Shown: one piece after another, positions 16,811 through 25,005 of the stretch | Position numbering within the stretch: position 1 is the stretch's first letter | How the letters are laid out: every line of letters begins with the position of its first letter | Origin: Colimorpha_A sp045593985 | GTDB lineage: Bacteria > Bacillota > Clostridia > Oscillospirales > CAG-272 | DNA: 64,000 nucleotides | NCBI GenBank assembly: GCA_045593985.1 | Contig: JAZNXR010000002.1 | Coordinates: 1-64,000, forward strand | Direction: 5' to 3' | Position numbers and translations under genes: made by a program | Notes under the pieces: model-generated | What the model saw: the letters and a program-made list of their open reading frames with translations, nothing else | What the model was told of the DNA's origin: nothing | The model's database searches: none

Positions 16811-18553
16811 ATGGCATTTGACGCCGCATTTACCTCGGCAATAGCAGCTGAACTGTCAGGCCTATGCGTCGGCGCAAGAGTTGAAAAGCTCTTTCAGCCG
16901 TCAAAGGACAGCCTGATATTGAATTTGCGACTTGACCGTGACCGCGCGAAGGAGGGCGAACAAAACCGCCGCCTTCTTATCGACTGCGGAACGACAAGTC
17001 CGAGAATCTGCTTTACCGAGAATGAATTTGAAAATCCGAAAACACCGCCGATGCTCTGTATGCTTCTTCGTAAGCATCTGACGTCTGCGAAAATAATAGA
17101 AATAAAGCAGCTCGGCTTCGAAAGAGTAATTGAAATAACCTTCGAAAGCCGAGACGAGCTTGGCTACCTCTCAAATAAGTACATATACGCCGAGCTGATG
17201 GGTAAATTCAGCAACCTCGTATTTTGTAATGCCGAAAAGAGAGTAGTGGCTGCCTTCCACCTGACCGACCTGTCATCAGGCGTAAAGCGCCCGCTTGTTT
17301 CGGGAATGACCTATGAGCTTCCTCCCCCGCAGGAGGGCAAGATCTCCCCTCTGAGTGAGACGGAGGACGGCTTTATTTCAGCCCTTAAAGAAAGTGGCAT
17401 CACCCATGCAAAATTTCTGCAAAGCCGCTATCTTGGCTTGTCGCCGCTAATCTGCCGTGAGCTGTCCTTCCGTGCAAACGGCTCGGACGATGGCTTGAAA
17501 AAGGAATTTTTCGATCTTACGAAAAGAATAAACGAGGGCGACTATATCCCAACGCTGATAAAAACCCCCGAGGGAAAACCGCTCGAATATTCCTTTATGC
17601 CGATAACGCAGTACGAAAACGGCGCAAAAACGGAGGAAAAGGAAAGCTTCTCGGCGCTGATTGACAGCTTTTTTGCCGAGCGAAGCCGAGCTGAACGCAT
17701 AAAGCAGCGTGCTTCTGATATTTTAAAGCTGCTGACAAACGCCGAAAGCCGACTGACAAGGCGAATCTTGCTCCAGGAGGATGAGCTTTCCCTTTGCGCC
17801 GACAAGGAGCAGTTTAAAAGGTACGGCGACCTGATAACGTCAAACCTGTATCTCTTAAAACGCGGGATGACGGAGGCTACGGTAATCGACTATTATGACG
17901 AAAGCTGTCCGGAGGTTGTTATAACCCTCGACAGCCGCCTTAGTCCATCGCAAAACGCACAGAGATATTATAAAAGGTATAATAAATGCAAATCGGCGGA
18001 AATTCACCTCCGAGAGCAAATTGCCAAGGGCAGAGAGGAGCTGCAATACCTCGACACCGTCTTTGATTCCCTCACTCGTGCCGAGACCGAGGCGGATCTG
18101 AATGAAATTCGCCGTGAGCTTTACGAATCGGGCTATGCAAGCAGGATGAAAAATTATACGGCATCAAAAATGTCAGCCCCCAAGCCGCTTGAATTCAGAA
18201 CGGCAGGCGGCTGGAGAGTACTCTGCGGCAAAAACAACGCTCAAAACGATTACATTACCCACAAGGTGGCAGGCAAGGGCGATATCTGGTTTCACATCAA
18301 GGATTATCCCGGCTCCCACGTCGTGCTTATTTGCGACGGAGCCGAGCCCGATGCCATCGACTTTACCGAGGCCGCAACCGTTGCCGCCGTATATTCAAAG
18401 GCGCCTCTCGGTCAGCGTGTAACGGTCGATTATACCCGTATAAAAAATATCAAAAAGCCGCCCGCATCAAAGCCGGGCTACGTAACCTTCAGTACAAATT
18501 ACTCGGCATACGTAATAAACGATCCGAAAAACCTCCCCGAACAGGTGAAATAG
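16811..18553 (+). CDS. rqcH: Ribosome quality control factor RqcH (NFACT)
   Basis: Binds obstructed 50S subunits carrying peptidyl-tRNA and adds C-terminal alanine tails that mark the peptide for degradation; also annotated as a fibronectin-binding protein. The 580 residues show the NFACT-N domain (DAAFTSAIAAEL at the start), the HhH and coiled-coil middle (about 280-440), and the NFACT-R domain near 488-560 with DIWFHIKDYPGSHVV. AAGGAG-like AGGAGTAAGAA precedes the ATG. Its partner RqcP is encoded at 21618. Confidence 0.95.
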   Translation: MAFDAAFTSAIAAELSGLCVGARVEKLFQPSKDSLILNLRLDRDRAKEGEQNRRLLIDCGTTSPRICFTENEFENPKTPPMLCMLLRKHLTSAKIIEIKQLGFERVIEITFESRDELGYLSNKYIYAELMGKFSNLVFCNAEKRVVAAFHLTDLSSGVKRPLVSGMTYELPPPQEGKISPLSETEDGFISALKESGITHAKFLQSRYLGLSPLICRELSFRANGSDDGLKKEFFDLTKRINEGDYIPTLIKTPEGKPLEYSFMPITQYENGAKTEEKESFSALIDSFFAERSRAERIKQRASDILKLLTNAESRLTRRILLQEDELSLCADKEQFKRYGDLITSNLYLLKRGMTEATVIDYYDESCPEVVITLDSRLSPSQNAQRYYKRYNKCKSAEIHLREQIAKGREELQYLDTVFDSLTRAETEADLNEIRRELYESGYASRMKNYTASKMSAPKPLEFRTAGGWRVLCGKNNAQNDYITHKVAGKGDIWFHIKDYPGSHVVLICDGAEPDAIDFTEAATVAAVYSKAPLGQRVTVDYTRIKNIKKPPASKPGYVTFSTNYSAYVINDPKNLPEQVK

Positions 18554-18600
18554 TTGCGCTCGCAAATATTTGATCGTATGTAACCTATGCAATACGCAAA

Positions 18601-18741
18601 TGTAGGGACAGGCGTCCTCGACTGTCCGTGCGGGATAAATGAATCTTTATTCAACGCAAACGTTCAAATATTTCCGTATAAATTAACCGTTTTGATAAAC
18701 CAAAACGTGGTAACGGACGGTCGAGGACGCCCGTCCCTACA
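18601..18741. repeat. Inverted pair of GTAGGG repeats
   Basis: Arms 18601-18629 and 18713-18741 are inverted repeats matching at 27 of 29 positions. Each arm is itself a small hairpin: GGACAG, core GCGTCCTCGA, CTGTCC (and GGACGG/CCGTCC in the other arm). The spacer is AT-rich and non-coding. The element fills the gap between rqcH and hprK. Confidence 0.85.
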
Positions 18742-18782
18742 AATTAATTTCCCCGAAATTTCACAAATGAAAGGAACTCATC

Positions 18783-19712
18783 ATGGACTCCAAAATTACT
18801 TATTCCGTATCCCTCGGACAAATAATCGATGAATTTCAGCTTGAGGAAATAACCCCCGCAGTCGACCGTGAGCGACTTATTCACAGAAGTGAGGTAAACC
18901 GTCCGGGACTTGCCCTAGCAGGTCATTTCGGCTACTTTGAGCCGGGAAGAATACAGATAGTCGGAACAAGCGAATCCGACTACATAAGCCATATTCCGGA
19001 CGATAAAAAGGCAGAGGTCTTTGATAACTTCTTCTCGAAAAACCCTGTCGCTGTCGTATTTTCGACGTCGCTCCCCGTGCCGAATGAAATGATCGAATCG
19101 GCAAACCGTTACGGAGTGCCGATCCTTCGCACCTCGCACAGAACCTCGGAATTTATGGCAGCGCTAATCGGCTCGCTCAGCGTAAGCTTGGCGCCCCGCA
19201 TCACCCGTCACGGCGTCCTCGTCGAGGTCTACGGCGAAGGTCTGCTTATTCTCGGTGACAGCGGAATCGGTAAGAGCGAAACCGCAATCGAGCTTGTAAA
19301 GCGCGGACACCGTCTTATTGCAGACGATGCTGTCGAAATCAAGAAGGTCTCGGCAAAAACCCTCGTTGGCTCTGCTCCCGAGCTGATACGTCATTACGTT
19401 GAGCTTCGCGGAATCGGAATCGTCGACGTCAAGCGCATTTTCGGTATGGGCTCGGTCAAGGATACCGAGAAGATAGATATGCTTATCAACCTTGAGCCGT
19501 GGGTGCAGGGCAAGATGTACGACCGCTTCGGTCTTGAAGCGGAATATACCGACATCATGGGCATAATGGTGCCGACAACGGTTATTCCCGTCCGTCCGGG
19601 ACGAAATCTTGCGGTCATTCTTGAAATTGCGGCAATGAACAACCGTCAGAAGAAGATGGGCTACGATACCGCAAAGGAATTCAACGAACGTCTTATGAAT
19701 ATGATGATGTAA
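18783..19712 (+). CDS. hprK: HPr kinase/phosphorylase
   Basis: Phosphorylates Ser46 of HPr in response to glycolytic intermediates and removes the phosphate when phosphate is high; the sensor of carbon catabolite control in low-GC Gram-positives. The 309 residues show the N-terminal domain (1-130), conserved His143, Walker A GDSGIGKSE (158-166), RLIADDAVEI, and the family signature YVELRGIGIVDVKRIFG (about 206-222). It is preceded by AAAGGAACTCATC and follows the repeat at 18601-18741. Confidence 0.96.
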   Translation: MDSKITYSVSLGQIIDEFQLEEITPAVDRERLIHRSEVNRPGLALAGHFGYFEPGRIQIVGTSESDYISHIPDDKKAEVFDNFFSKNPVAVVFSTSLPVPNEMIESANRYGVPILRTSHRTSEFMAALIGSLSVSLAPRITRHGVLVEVYGEGLLILGDSGIGKSETAIELVKRGHRLIADDAVEIKKVSAKTLVGSAPELIRHYVELRGIGIVDVKRIFGMGSVKDTEKIDMLINLEPWVQGKMYDRFGLEAEYTDIMGIMVPTTVIPVRPGRNLAVILEIAAMNNRQKKMGYDTAKEFNERLMNMMM

Positions 19713-19738
19713 AAAAATAAAAAATCAGGAGGAAGAAA

Positions 19739-21205
19739 ATGAAAAAGCTGTTTACTGTTTTATTATTGATTTTTTCTCTTTCGGCAATTCTTATCTCGTG
19801 CGACGAGCGCGACTCAAACTGCGATCACGAGCTTGCGGCGGTCCCCTATAAGGAGGCGACCTGTCAGGAAGGCGGCAACCGTGCGCACTATAAGTGCGGA
19901 AAGTGCGGCAAGACCTTTGCCGACGAAAAGGGCGAGAAGCTTCTTTCTGCGGATAAGGTCTACTTTGAAAAGGTTGAACACACAAATGAAGGCAACGGCT
20001 TTGCCTGCAGATACTGCGGCATTCCTTATGCCAGAGCATATGCCGATGAGATCTCATTCGCTAACGTCACCGCAAACACTCCCGAGCAGATCACAGGCGG
20101 AATGGCTATGCTGATGGGCAAGGGGGTAAAGAAGATCCATATTTACGGCACTCTTACCTCGGAGCAGATAAAGGCAATGGCTGACGGACTCAGCGGTAAT
20201 GGCGGCGACCTCGTTATAATTTTCCACGACGTTGAAACCGTCGGCGAAGAATTCAACGGAAAGGAAGCGCTCCCCGGTTACGTTATTCTTAAAGACAAGA
20301 TAGCAGTTCATAACGAAAACGGACTCAACTACTGGAACACCGTAAATAAGAAGTACAGTCTCTATCTCACCTCCGATATAACGATGACTGTCCCCGAGGG
20401 CAGCGGAAGCAACTGGAAGCCGGTACACCTTGAAACTCATATCTACGGTAACGGCTACAAGATCAAGGGACTTCGAATCGTAAATCCCGAATACGACGAT
20501 TTGGCAGGTTATGCGGCGGGCTTCTGCTACGGTATGAAGCAGGACTACTCGACGATAACCGATCTTCATTTTGTTGACGCATACGTCAAAGCGACGGGTG
20601 AAGGCGGCTATGCAGGAATTATCTCGGCATCGGCCTGGAAGGGCGCAGTTATAAGCGGCTGCAGCGTATCGGGCGAGGTCATCGGCACTCATCAGGTCGG
20701 CGGCATCGTCGGTATAGGAAGCGGAGATATTATCGGCTGCGTTAATAATGCGGCGGTAACAGCGACCGAAAATACGGCAGGCGGTATTGTCGGACAGAGC
20801 AGCGGAAATGTTATAGGCTGTGTTAACTACGGAACGGTTAAATGCACCAATACCGAATACGGCGGCGCGGGCGGCATCGTCGGCTCTGCTACGAACGGCT
20901 CCGTTGTCGGTTGTGTAAACCTTGGAAGCGTCAGCGTAAGCGGAGCAAATTCTGCTGCGGGCGGCGTTGCATTTATGATTCCGAGCTTCGTTGAAGGAAG
21001 CACCAACTTCTGGCAGAAGAACGGTAACGTAAAGTACGGTATCGGTGACACCTCCTCCAATAAAGAGGCGACCGAGATCAAGGGAAGTACTACCTTTGAG
21101 ACCGCAGTTAACGCAGTAAATGCGAAGCTTGAGGAAAAGGGAATCACCTACCGACTCGTTCTGACAAACGATTCGGCTTGTCCTGTCGGTGTAAAGCGCA
21201 GCTGA
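19739..21205 (+). CDS. Lipoprotein with GLUG-type repeats
   Basis: A 488-residue exported lipoprotein; the lipobox is ILISC with Cys21. Residues 27-100 carry a cysteine-rich H-x-P-x-x-C-x-x-G region with KCGKCGKTF and CRYCG, which is a common N-terminal module in Clostridia secreted proteins and may bind zinc. Residues ~270-430 contain repeated GGIVG-x-x-x-G-x-x-x-GCVN units, the GLUG pattern that builds a right-handed beta-helix. Such proteins are surface or adhesin-like; no partner is known. AGGAGG lies just before the ATG. Confidence 0.82.
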   Translation: MKKLFTVLLLIFSLSAILISCDERDSNCDHELAAVPYKEATCQEGGNRAHYKCGKCGKTFADEKGEKLLSADKVYFEKVEHTNEGNGFACRYCGIPYARAYADEISFANVTANTPEQITGGMAMLMGKGVKKIHIYGTLTSEQIKAMADGLSGNGGDLVIIFHDVETVGEEFNGKEALPGYVILKDKIAVHNENGLNYWNTVNKKYSLYLTSDITMTVPEGSGSNWKPVHLETHIYGNGYKIKGLRIVNPEYDDLAGYAAGFCYGMKQDYSTITDLHFVDAYVKATGEGGYAGIISASAWKGAVISGCSVSGEVIGTHQVGGIVGIGSGDIIGCVNNAAVTATENTAGGIVGQSSGNVIGCVNYGTVKCTNTEYGGAGGIVGSATNGSVVGCVNLGSVSVSGANSAAGGVAFMIPSFVEGSTNFWQKNGNVKYGIGDTSSNKEATEIKGSTTFETAVNAVNAKLEEKGITYRLVLTNDSACPVGVKRS

Positions 21206-21228
21206 TACAAAAAAATCGCAGAAACCCC

Positions 21229-21257
21229 TTGATATATAGTGAAAAATGTGGTACAAT
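21229..21257 (+). promoter_or_regulatory. Promoter of the hup operon
   Basis: TTGATA (21229-21234), 17 bases, TACAAT (21252-21257). The leader of about 80 bases contains an imperfect hairpin (GCATGCCG to CGGAATGC, about 21280-21303). Confidence 0.75.
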
Positions 21258-21342
21258 ACATGTAGTATTCCACAGTAGGCATGCCGTCCGTCGGCGGAAT
21301 GCTGAAGAAATAATTTAACCGACGGAGAATATGAGGTTTATT

Positions 21343-21615
21343 ATGAACAAGACAGAACTTATCGCAGCAGTAGCAGCAAAGACCGGACTCAAGAAGAAGG
21401 ACGCAGAAGCAGCAGTAGCAGCAGTGCTTTCCACCGTTGCTGACGAGCTTTCCGCAGGCAACAAGGTTCAGCTTATCGGCTTTGGTACCTTCGAGGTTAA
21501 GGAAAGAGCAGCAAGAGACGGCCGCAACCCCTTCACAGGCGAAGCTATCAAGATCGCAGCAGTTAAGCGCCCCGTATTCACTGCAGGCGCAGCTCTCAAG
21601 AACCAGGTTAAATAA
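21343..21615 (+). CDS. hup: HU family DNA-binding protein
   Basis: A 90-residue nucleoid protein beginning MNKTELIAAVAAKTGL, with the HU body FGTFEVKERAARDGRNPFTG and the arm ending PVFTAGAALK. An in-frame ATG at 21331 would add four residues (MRFI), but the family start MNK at 21343 is better and has GAGG six bases before it. Heads the operon with rqcP, yabP, yabQ and divIC. Confidence 0.95.
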   Translation: MNKTELIAAVAAKTGLKKKDAEAAVAAVLSTVADELSAGNKVQLIGFGTFEVKERAARDGRNPFTGEAIKIAAVKRPVFTAGAALKNQVK

Positions 21616-21617
21616 TT

Positions 21618-21860
21618 ATGCGCTTGGACAAGTATCTTAAGGTCTCACGCCTGATCAAGCGCCGCACCGTCGCAAACGATGCGTGCGATAACGCAAGAGT
21701 AACGGTGAACGGAAAAAGCGCAAAGGCATCCTATGATGTCAAGCTGAACGACGTTATCGAGATCTCCTTTGGCGAGCGTTCGCTTAAGGTGAGGGTACTT
21801 GACGTAAAGGAGCATACTGCGAAAGCGGATGCTTCGTCACTCTATGAAGTGACTTCATAA
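21618..21860 (+). CDS. rqcP: RqcP, S4-domain ribosome quality control protein
   Basis: An 80-residue S4 RNA-binding protein (YabO in Bacillus). RqcP binds 23S H69/tRNA on obstructed 50S subunits and works with RqcH to drive alanine tailing. The S4 fold is clear: MRLDKYLKVSRLIKRRTVAN, then VTVNGKSAKASYDVKLNDVIEI split over the two halves of the domain. It starts two bases after hup, as in Bacillus. Confidence 0.92.
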   Translation: MRLDKYLKVSRLIKRRTVANDACDNARVTVNGKSAKASYDVKLNDVIEISFGERSLKVRVLDVKEHTAKADASSLYEVTS

Positions 21861-21871
21861 CCTAAATCATA

Positions 21872-21922
21872 AAGCCGCCTCCATGATCATATATTTTAAT
21901 AATATTTGATGGGAGGCGGCTT
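21872..21922 (+). promoter_or_regulatory. Hairpin sequestering the yabP ribosome site
   Basis: AAGCCGCCTCC (21872-21882) is exactly complementary to GGAGGCGGCTT (21912-21922). The right arm contains the GGAGG ribosome site and touches the yabP ATG at 21923. The 29-base loop is AT-rich. Folded RNA would hide the yabP start; the T-poor flank argues against a simple terminator. Confidence 0.65.
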
Positions 21923-22192
21923 ATGACAGGTAATGAAAAAACGGTAAACGAGCATAAAAAGCTGATATTAACGGACAGAGCAAGGCTCGAAATGACGGGC
22001 GTGCTCGACGTTACGTCCTTTGACACCGAGCATGCGCTGATAAAAACCGAAAGCGGATTGCTCGCAGTCGACGGTGAGGAGCTTCACGTAACGCTTCTTG
22101 ACCTCGGCCACGGAAATATCTCCTTCGAGGGAAAAATTAACGGACTTTTCTTCTCCGATGGCGGTAAGAGCAAAGGCAGAAGATTCAAGTGA
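21923..22192 (+). CDS. yabP: Sporulation protein YabP
   Basis: An 89-residue YabP/YqfC-family protein, needed in Bacillus for sporulation (engulfment to cortex stage, mother cell). Family features seen are HKLILTDRARLEMTGVLDV spread over residues 11-30 and the HVTLLDLGHGNISFEGKI stretch. There is no membrane segment. GGAGG lies inside a hairpin (21872-21922). It overlaps yabQ by four bases. Its presence marks a spore-forming ancestry. Confidence 0.92.
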   Translation: MTGNEKTVNEHKKLILTDRARLEMTGVLDVTSFDTEHALIKTESGLLAVDGEELHVTLLDLGHGNISFEGKINGLFFSDGGKSKGRRFK

Positions 22193-22650
22193 TACTTTTT
22201 GAGATTTCGAGGGAGGCGTTTCTCCCTTTTCTTGTCTTTTCGCTTCTGACGGGGATTTTCCTCGGCGCTGTCTATGACGTTTTCCGAATAAGGCGAAAAG
22301 CGCTACGGAGGGCAAATAAAAACCGCCTCGATTTTGTGTTGACAGTCTTTGAGGATATAATATTTTGCCTTTTTGCGGCAGTATGTATCATACTTGTCAC
22401 CTATAAGCTCCATTTCGGAATTCCGAGATGGTATTCATATTTTGCCTGCGGCGGAGGCTTTCTTCTCTGGCAAAAGACCGCAGGGCGCCTGATAATGAGG
22501 CTTTCCGATAAAATAATCGGGCTGATATCAAAGGCGGCATTGCTGATAAAACGAAAAATCCTCTCTCCTTTAGGCAGAGCGGTAAAAAAACCGATCAAGA
22601 AAATAACGGCTAAACGCCGAAAACATAAATTAAAAGGAAAGGACTGTTAA
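22189..22650 (+). CDS. yabQ: Spore cortex biosynthesis protein YabQ
   Basis: A 153-residue membrane protein of the YabQ family, required for spore cortex formation. The N-terminal half has membrane helices (about 10-30, 55-75 and 82-98), with YDVFRIRRKALR after the first helix as in the family; the C-terminal third is very basic (KRKILSPLGRAVKKPIKK). Overlaps yabP by four bases, one base before divIC. Confidence 0.9.
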   Translation: MILFEISREAFLPFLVFSLLTGIFLGAVYDVFRIRRKALRRANKNRLDFVLTVFEDIIFCLFAAVCIILVTYKLHFGIPRWYSYFACGGGFLLWQKTAGRLIMRLSDKIIGLISKAALLIKRKILSPLGRAVKKPIKKITAKRRKHKLKGKDC

Positions 22651-22651
22651 A

Positions 22652-22927
22652 ATGAAAAAAACCGCAAGGCTTAATTTTTTCATAAAGCTGACGATACTCG
22701 TCGTCATTTGCTTCTGCGCAGTGAATATTATTCGCTTGCGCACGGAATATAACAGTCTGCGTGCGCAGGAAGCAGAGCTTCGTGTGCAAAAGGAGCGTTA
22801 TCAGGAAGAAATCGACCGTATGAAGGAAGAGCTTGCACAGCCGATAGACGAGGAATATGTGAAGCGCTACGGCCATAAATACGGATACTATCTTCCGGAC
22901 GATATTATTTTTTATAACGATAGATAA
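22652..22927 (+). CDS. divIC: Septum formation initiator DivIC/FtsL-like
   Basis: A 91-residue bitopic division protein: a short basic N-terminus, one membrane helix (10-28), then a coiled coil (30-66) and a C-terminal motif YVKRYGHKYGYYLPDD typical of DivIC. Partners in the divisome are FtsL and DivIB. AAAGGA lies upstream. It closes the hup operon. Confidence 0.88.
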   Translation: MKKTARLNFFIKLTILVVICFCAVNIIRLRTEYNSLRAQEAELRVQKERYQEEIDRMKEELAQPIDEEYVKRYGHKYGYYLPDDIIFYNDR

Positions 22928-22930
22928 CTA

Positions 22931-22959
22931 TTGATTTTAGAAGCTAAATAATGTATAAT
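22931..22959 (+). promoter_or_regulatory. Promoter of the 23015 gene
   Basis: TTGATT (22931-22936), 17 bases, TATAAT (22954-22959). The predicted RNA would begin almost at the hairpin 22962-22996. Confidence 0.6.
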
Positions 22960-22961
22960 TG

Positions 22962-23005
22962 ATACTGTACCACGGAGCTTTTCCGTAGTACAGTATTTCT
23001 TTTTT
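22962..23005 (+). terminator. Terminator of the hup-divIC operon
   Basis: ATACTGTACCACGGA (22962-22976) pairs with TCCGTAGTACAGTAT (22982-22996) with one mismatch, loop GCTTT, then a T-rich tail TTCTTTTTT. It lies just downstream of a separate promoter. Confidence 0.8.
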
Positions 23006-23014
23006 GAGGTTAAC

Positions 23015-24292
23015 ATGAAGAAGCTCACTGTGCATGAAAAAGCGGCATATTCCCTTACGGCGGCGATGACTGCGCTCTTTTTGGTGACGGTAATTCTGGC
23101 GTTAGCTCTTATGGGAATGCTCTCAAAAACAGAGGACGAGCTTTCACGCTATCGCACGAATACCGAAATAGAGCTTTTCGACCTCGAAAAGAAGAAAAAC
23201 GAGCTGAATTTGAAGCTTTCCGAGATAAGTAACCAAATAGAGCTTGCCGAGCGAAGCAAGCTGAATCTTGAAAATAAGATACGCCAAACCGAAACCGAGC
23301 TGAACGAGCTTAAAAATTCGATCGGAAATACCGACGAAAGATATAAAAAGCTGAACGCTCAGTTAAACGAGCTCCAGGCAGAGCTGAAAACGAAGGAAAA
23401 CGAAATTGCCGTTCTTAACAGTCAGATAGCCGAGGTAACGAAAACCTACGGTGCGGATATAAATAAGCAGTACGAGATCTTAAAGCAAATATATGAGCTG
23501 CTTGAAAATCCGCCAATGGGAAGTGCGGCTATATCGATCTATTATGAGGATCTTGACAGAGGCTATACGCTGAAAATAAACGAAAACCTGAAATATCCCT
23601 CGGCAGGCTGCCTGAGAACCCCCTTTGCCCTTTCGGTATTGATTGCGGCATCGGACGAAATGGCGGATTATGAAAAAAAGCTTGTCGAATATGAGGCGCT
23701 GCACGGCCCCACGGACGAGCTGCCGGGATATAAATTCAAGTATGACCTGTCAAGAATTTTCACCTATACCGAGGACAAGCTCGTCGGCGGCGCGGGAATA
23801 ATCAAGGACAGCGAGTTTGGCACGGAATATACTCATAAGGAGCTTTTTGAAGCTTATTTAAGATACGGAGATACGATAGCCGAAAACGAGCTTACAAGGG
23901 TATACGGCACAGCTTTAAGAAAGAATTTCCTTGCCAATATCGGAACAACGGTAATGAAAAGCGATCCCTCACAGGCAACGGCAAGAGATCTTGCTTTGAT
24001 CATCAAGCAGGCATACTTGTTCTGTGAAAGTGACAGCTATTATGCCGAAATGATGAAGGAGTCAATGTCAAAGGGCGTTCATAACGTAATGCTTGCGCCG
24101 GGTATTGCAGGAAGCAGCGTAATACACGGAAGCGGCTGGGACGAGGGCGCTTATCACGATATGGTCGCAGTTGACGGTGAGCATCCTTATGTACTTGTCT
24201 TTATGTCAAATATGACAAGTAATAACGAGGTAAATTCCTATATAAATAAGCTCGCAACCCTCATCGACAGCCTGCATAAGACCTTTTATTGA
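23015..24292 (+). CDS. Membrane coiled-coil protein with inactive beta-lactamase-like domain
   Basis: 425 residues. One N-terminal membrane helix (14-34), a long coiled coil (38-145, rich in E, K, L, N), then a class-A beta-lactamase-like domain (170-425) facing outside. The active-site box, expected as A-S-x-x-K, is A197-G198-C-L-R201, so both serine and lysine are lost; the SDN box reads AEN, and the KTG box reads GSG in IHGSGWDEGAYHD. The rest of the fold is kept. It is probably a structural or binding protein of the envelope. Its coiled coil and position next to divIC suggest, but do not prove, a division or wall role. Confidence 0.82.
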   Translation: MKKLTVHEKAAYSLTAAMTALFLVTVILALALMGMLSKTEDELSRYRTNTEIELFDLEKKKNELNLKLSEISNQIELAERSKLNLENKIRQTETELNELKNSIGNTDERYKKLNAQLNELQAELKTKENEIAVLNSQIAEVTKTYGADINKQYEILKQIYELLENPPMGSAAISIYYEDLDRGYTLKINENLKYPSAGCLRTPFALSVLIAASDEMADYEKKLVEYEALHGPTDELPGYKFKYDLSRIFTYTEDKLVGGAGIIKDSEFGTEYTHKELFEAYLRYGDTIAENELTRVYGTALRKNFLANIGTTVMKSDPSQATARDLALIIKQAYLFCESDSYYAEMMKESMSKGVHNVMLAPGIAGSSVIHGSGWDEGAYHDMVAVDGEHPYVLVFMSNMTSNNEVNSYINKLATLIDSLHKTFY

Positions 24293-24301
24293 TAACCGTC
24301 T

Positions 24302-24991
24302 GTGCTTGTGCGAAAATCAATGATATATTCAACCTTCGATTACGGCAACCATTATATAATAATTCTGAATAATGCCCTTATCCTCGGTTACGGTCGTCCT
24401 ATGATGTCTGTCACCTTCGACTGTAAAGACTTTGAGCATACCGAAAAGGGTATGATCCTCTACGGAAGCGAGCCGCTGGGACTTATGCGCTCATATAACG
24501 AGCTTATATTATCCGAAAAGCCCTCCTTCCTGTCAATGCACGATCAAAGGGCGGAGATAAAGCCGCTGAACGGAAGCAGAATCATAGCAACCGAAAGCGG
24601 AAGCTCCTATGAATTCACCTGTCTGAACGGCGAGGAGCTGCTGAAAATATCGCTAAACGGCAGCTGCCGCTGCGAGGATAGCCAAATCACCCTTCGACGT
24701 GGTGCAAGCTCGATTGACTTTTCGGTGCCGATAAGCACGCTTATTAAGCCAAACCGCCGTGGCTTTGAATATGAAGCAGAAAAATGTCTGTCACTTATAA
24801 CCGATGGCGGTATAGTTACGCCGGATAGTGAGCTTTTGCCGCTACTGCTCCTTGTTGACGGACTGAAAACCGCCCGTTTCGATAACGAACGGGCAATGAA
24901 GATAAAAAAGCTAATGCCGACAATGTCGGAGAACGGTAAGGTCGTAGCCGAGGCGGTGACCAAAATTTACTACCGAGCGTTCGGTATTTGA
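24302..24991 (+). CDS. Unrecognised 229-residue protein
   Basis: I do not recognise this family. The start may be GTG at 24302 or 24308 or ATG at 24320; no strong ribosome site separates them. It is soluble, with alternating beta segments in residues 1-150 (MIYSTFDYGNHYIIILNNAL and similar) and a more helical C-terminus (NERAMKIKKLMPTMSE). There is no signal peptide. It starts nine bases after the coiled-coil gene and ends 14 bases before the DUF554 gene, so it is in the same transcript. Confidence 0.65.
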   Translation: MLVRKSMIYSTFDYGNHYIIILNNALILGYGRPMMSVTFDCKDFEHTEKGMILYGSEPLGLMRSYNELILSEKPSFLSMHDQRAEIKPLNGSRIIATESGSSYEFTCLNGEELLKISLNGSCRCEDSQITLRRGASSIDFSVPISTLIKPNRRGFEYEAEKCLSLITDGGIVTPDSELLPLLLLVDGLKTARFDNERAMKIKKLMPTMSENGKVVAEAVTKIYYRAFGI

Positions 24992-25005
24992 AAAGAGGTA
25001 GAACG

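Noticed and set aside
20054..21256. 400-codon open frame on the minus strand
   Set aside because: It is the antisense of the GLUG lipoprotein (19739-21205), which has a lipobox, repeats and a ribosome site; the antisense protein has no family features.
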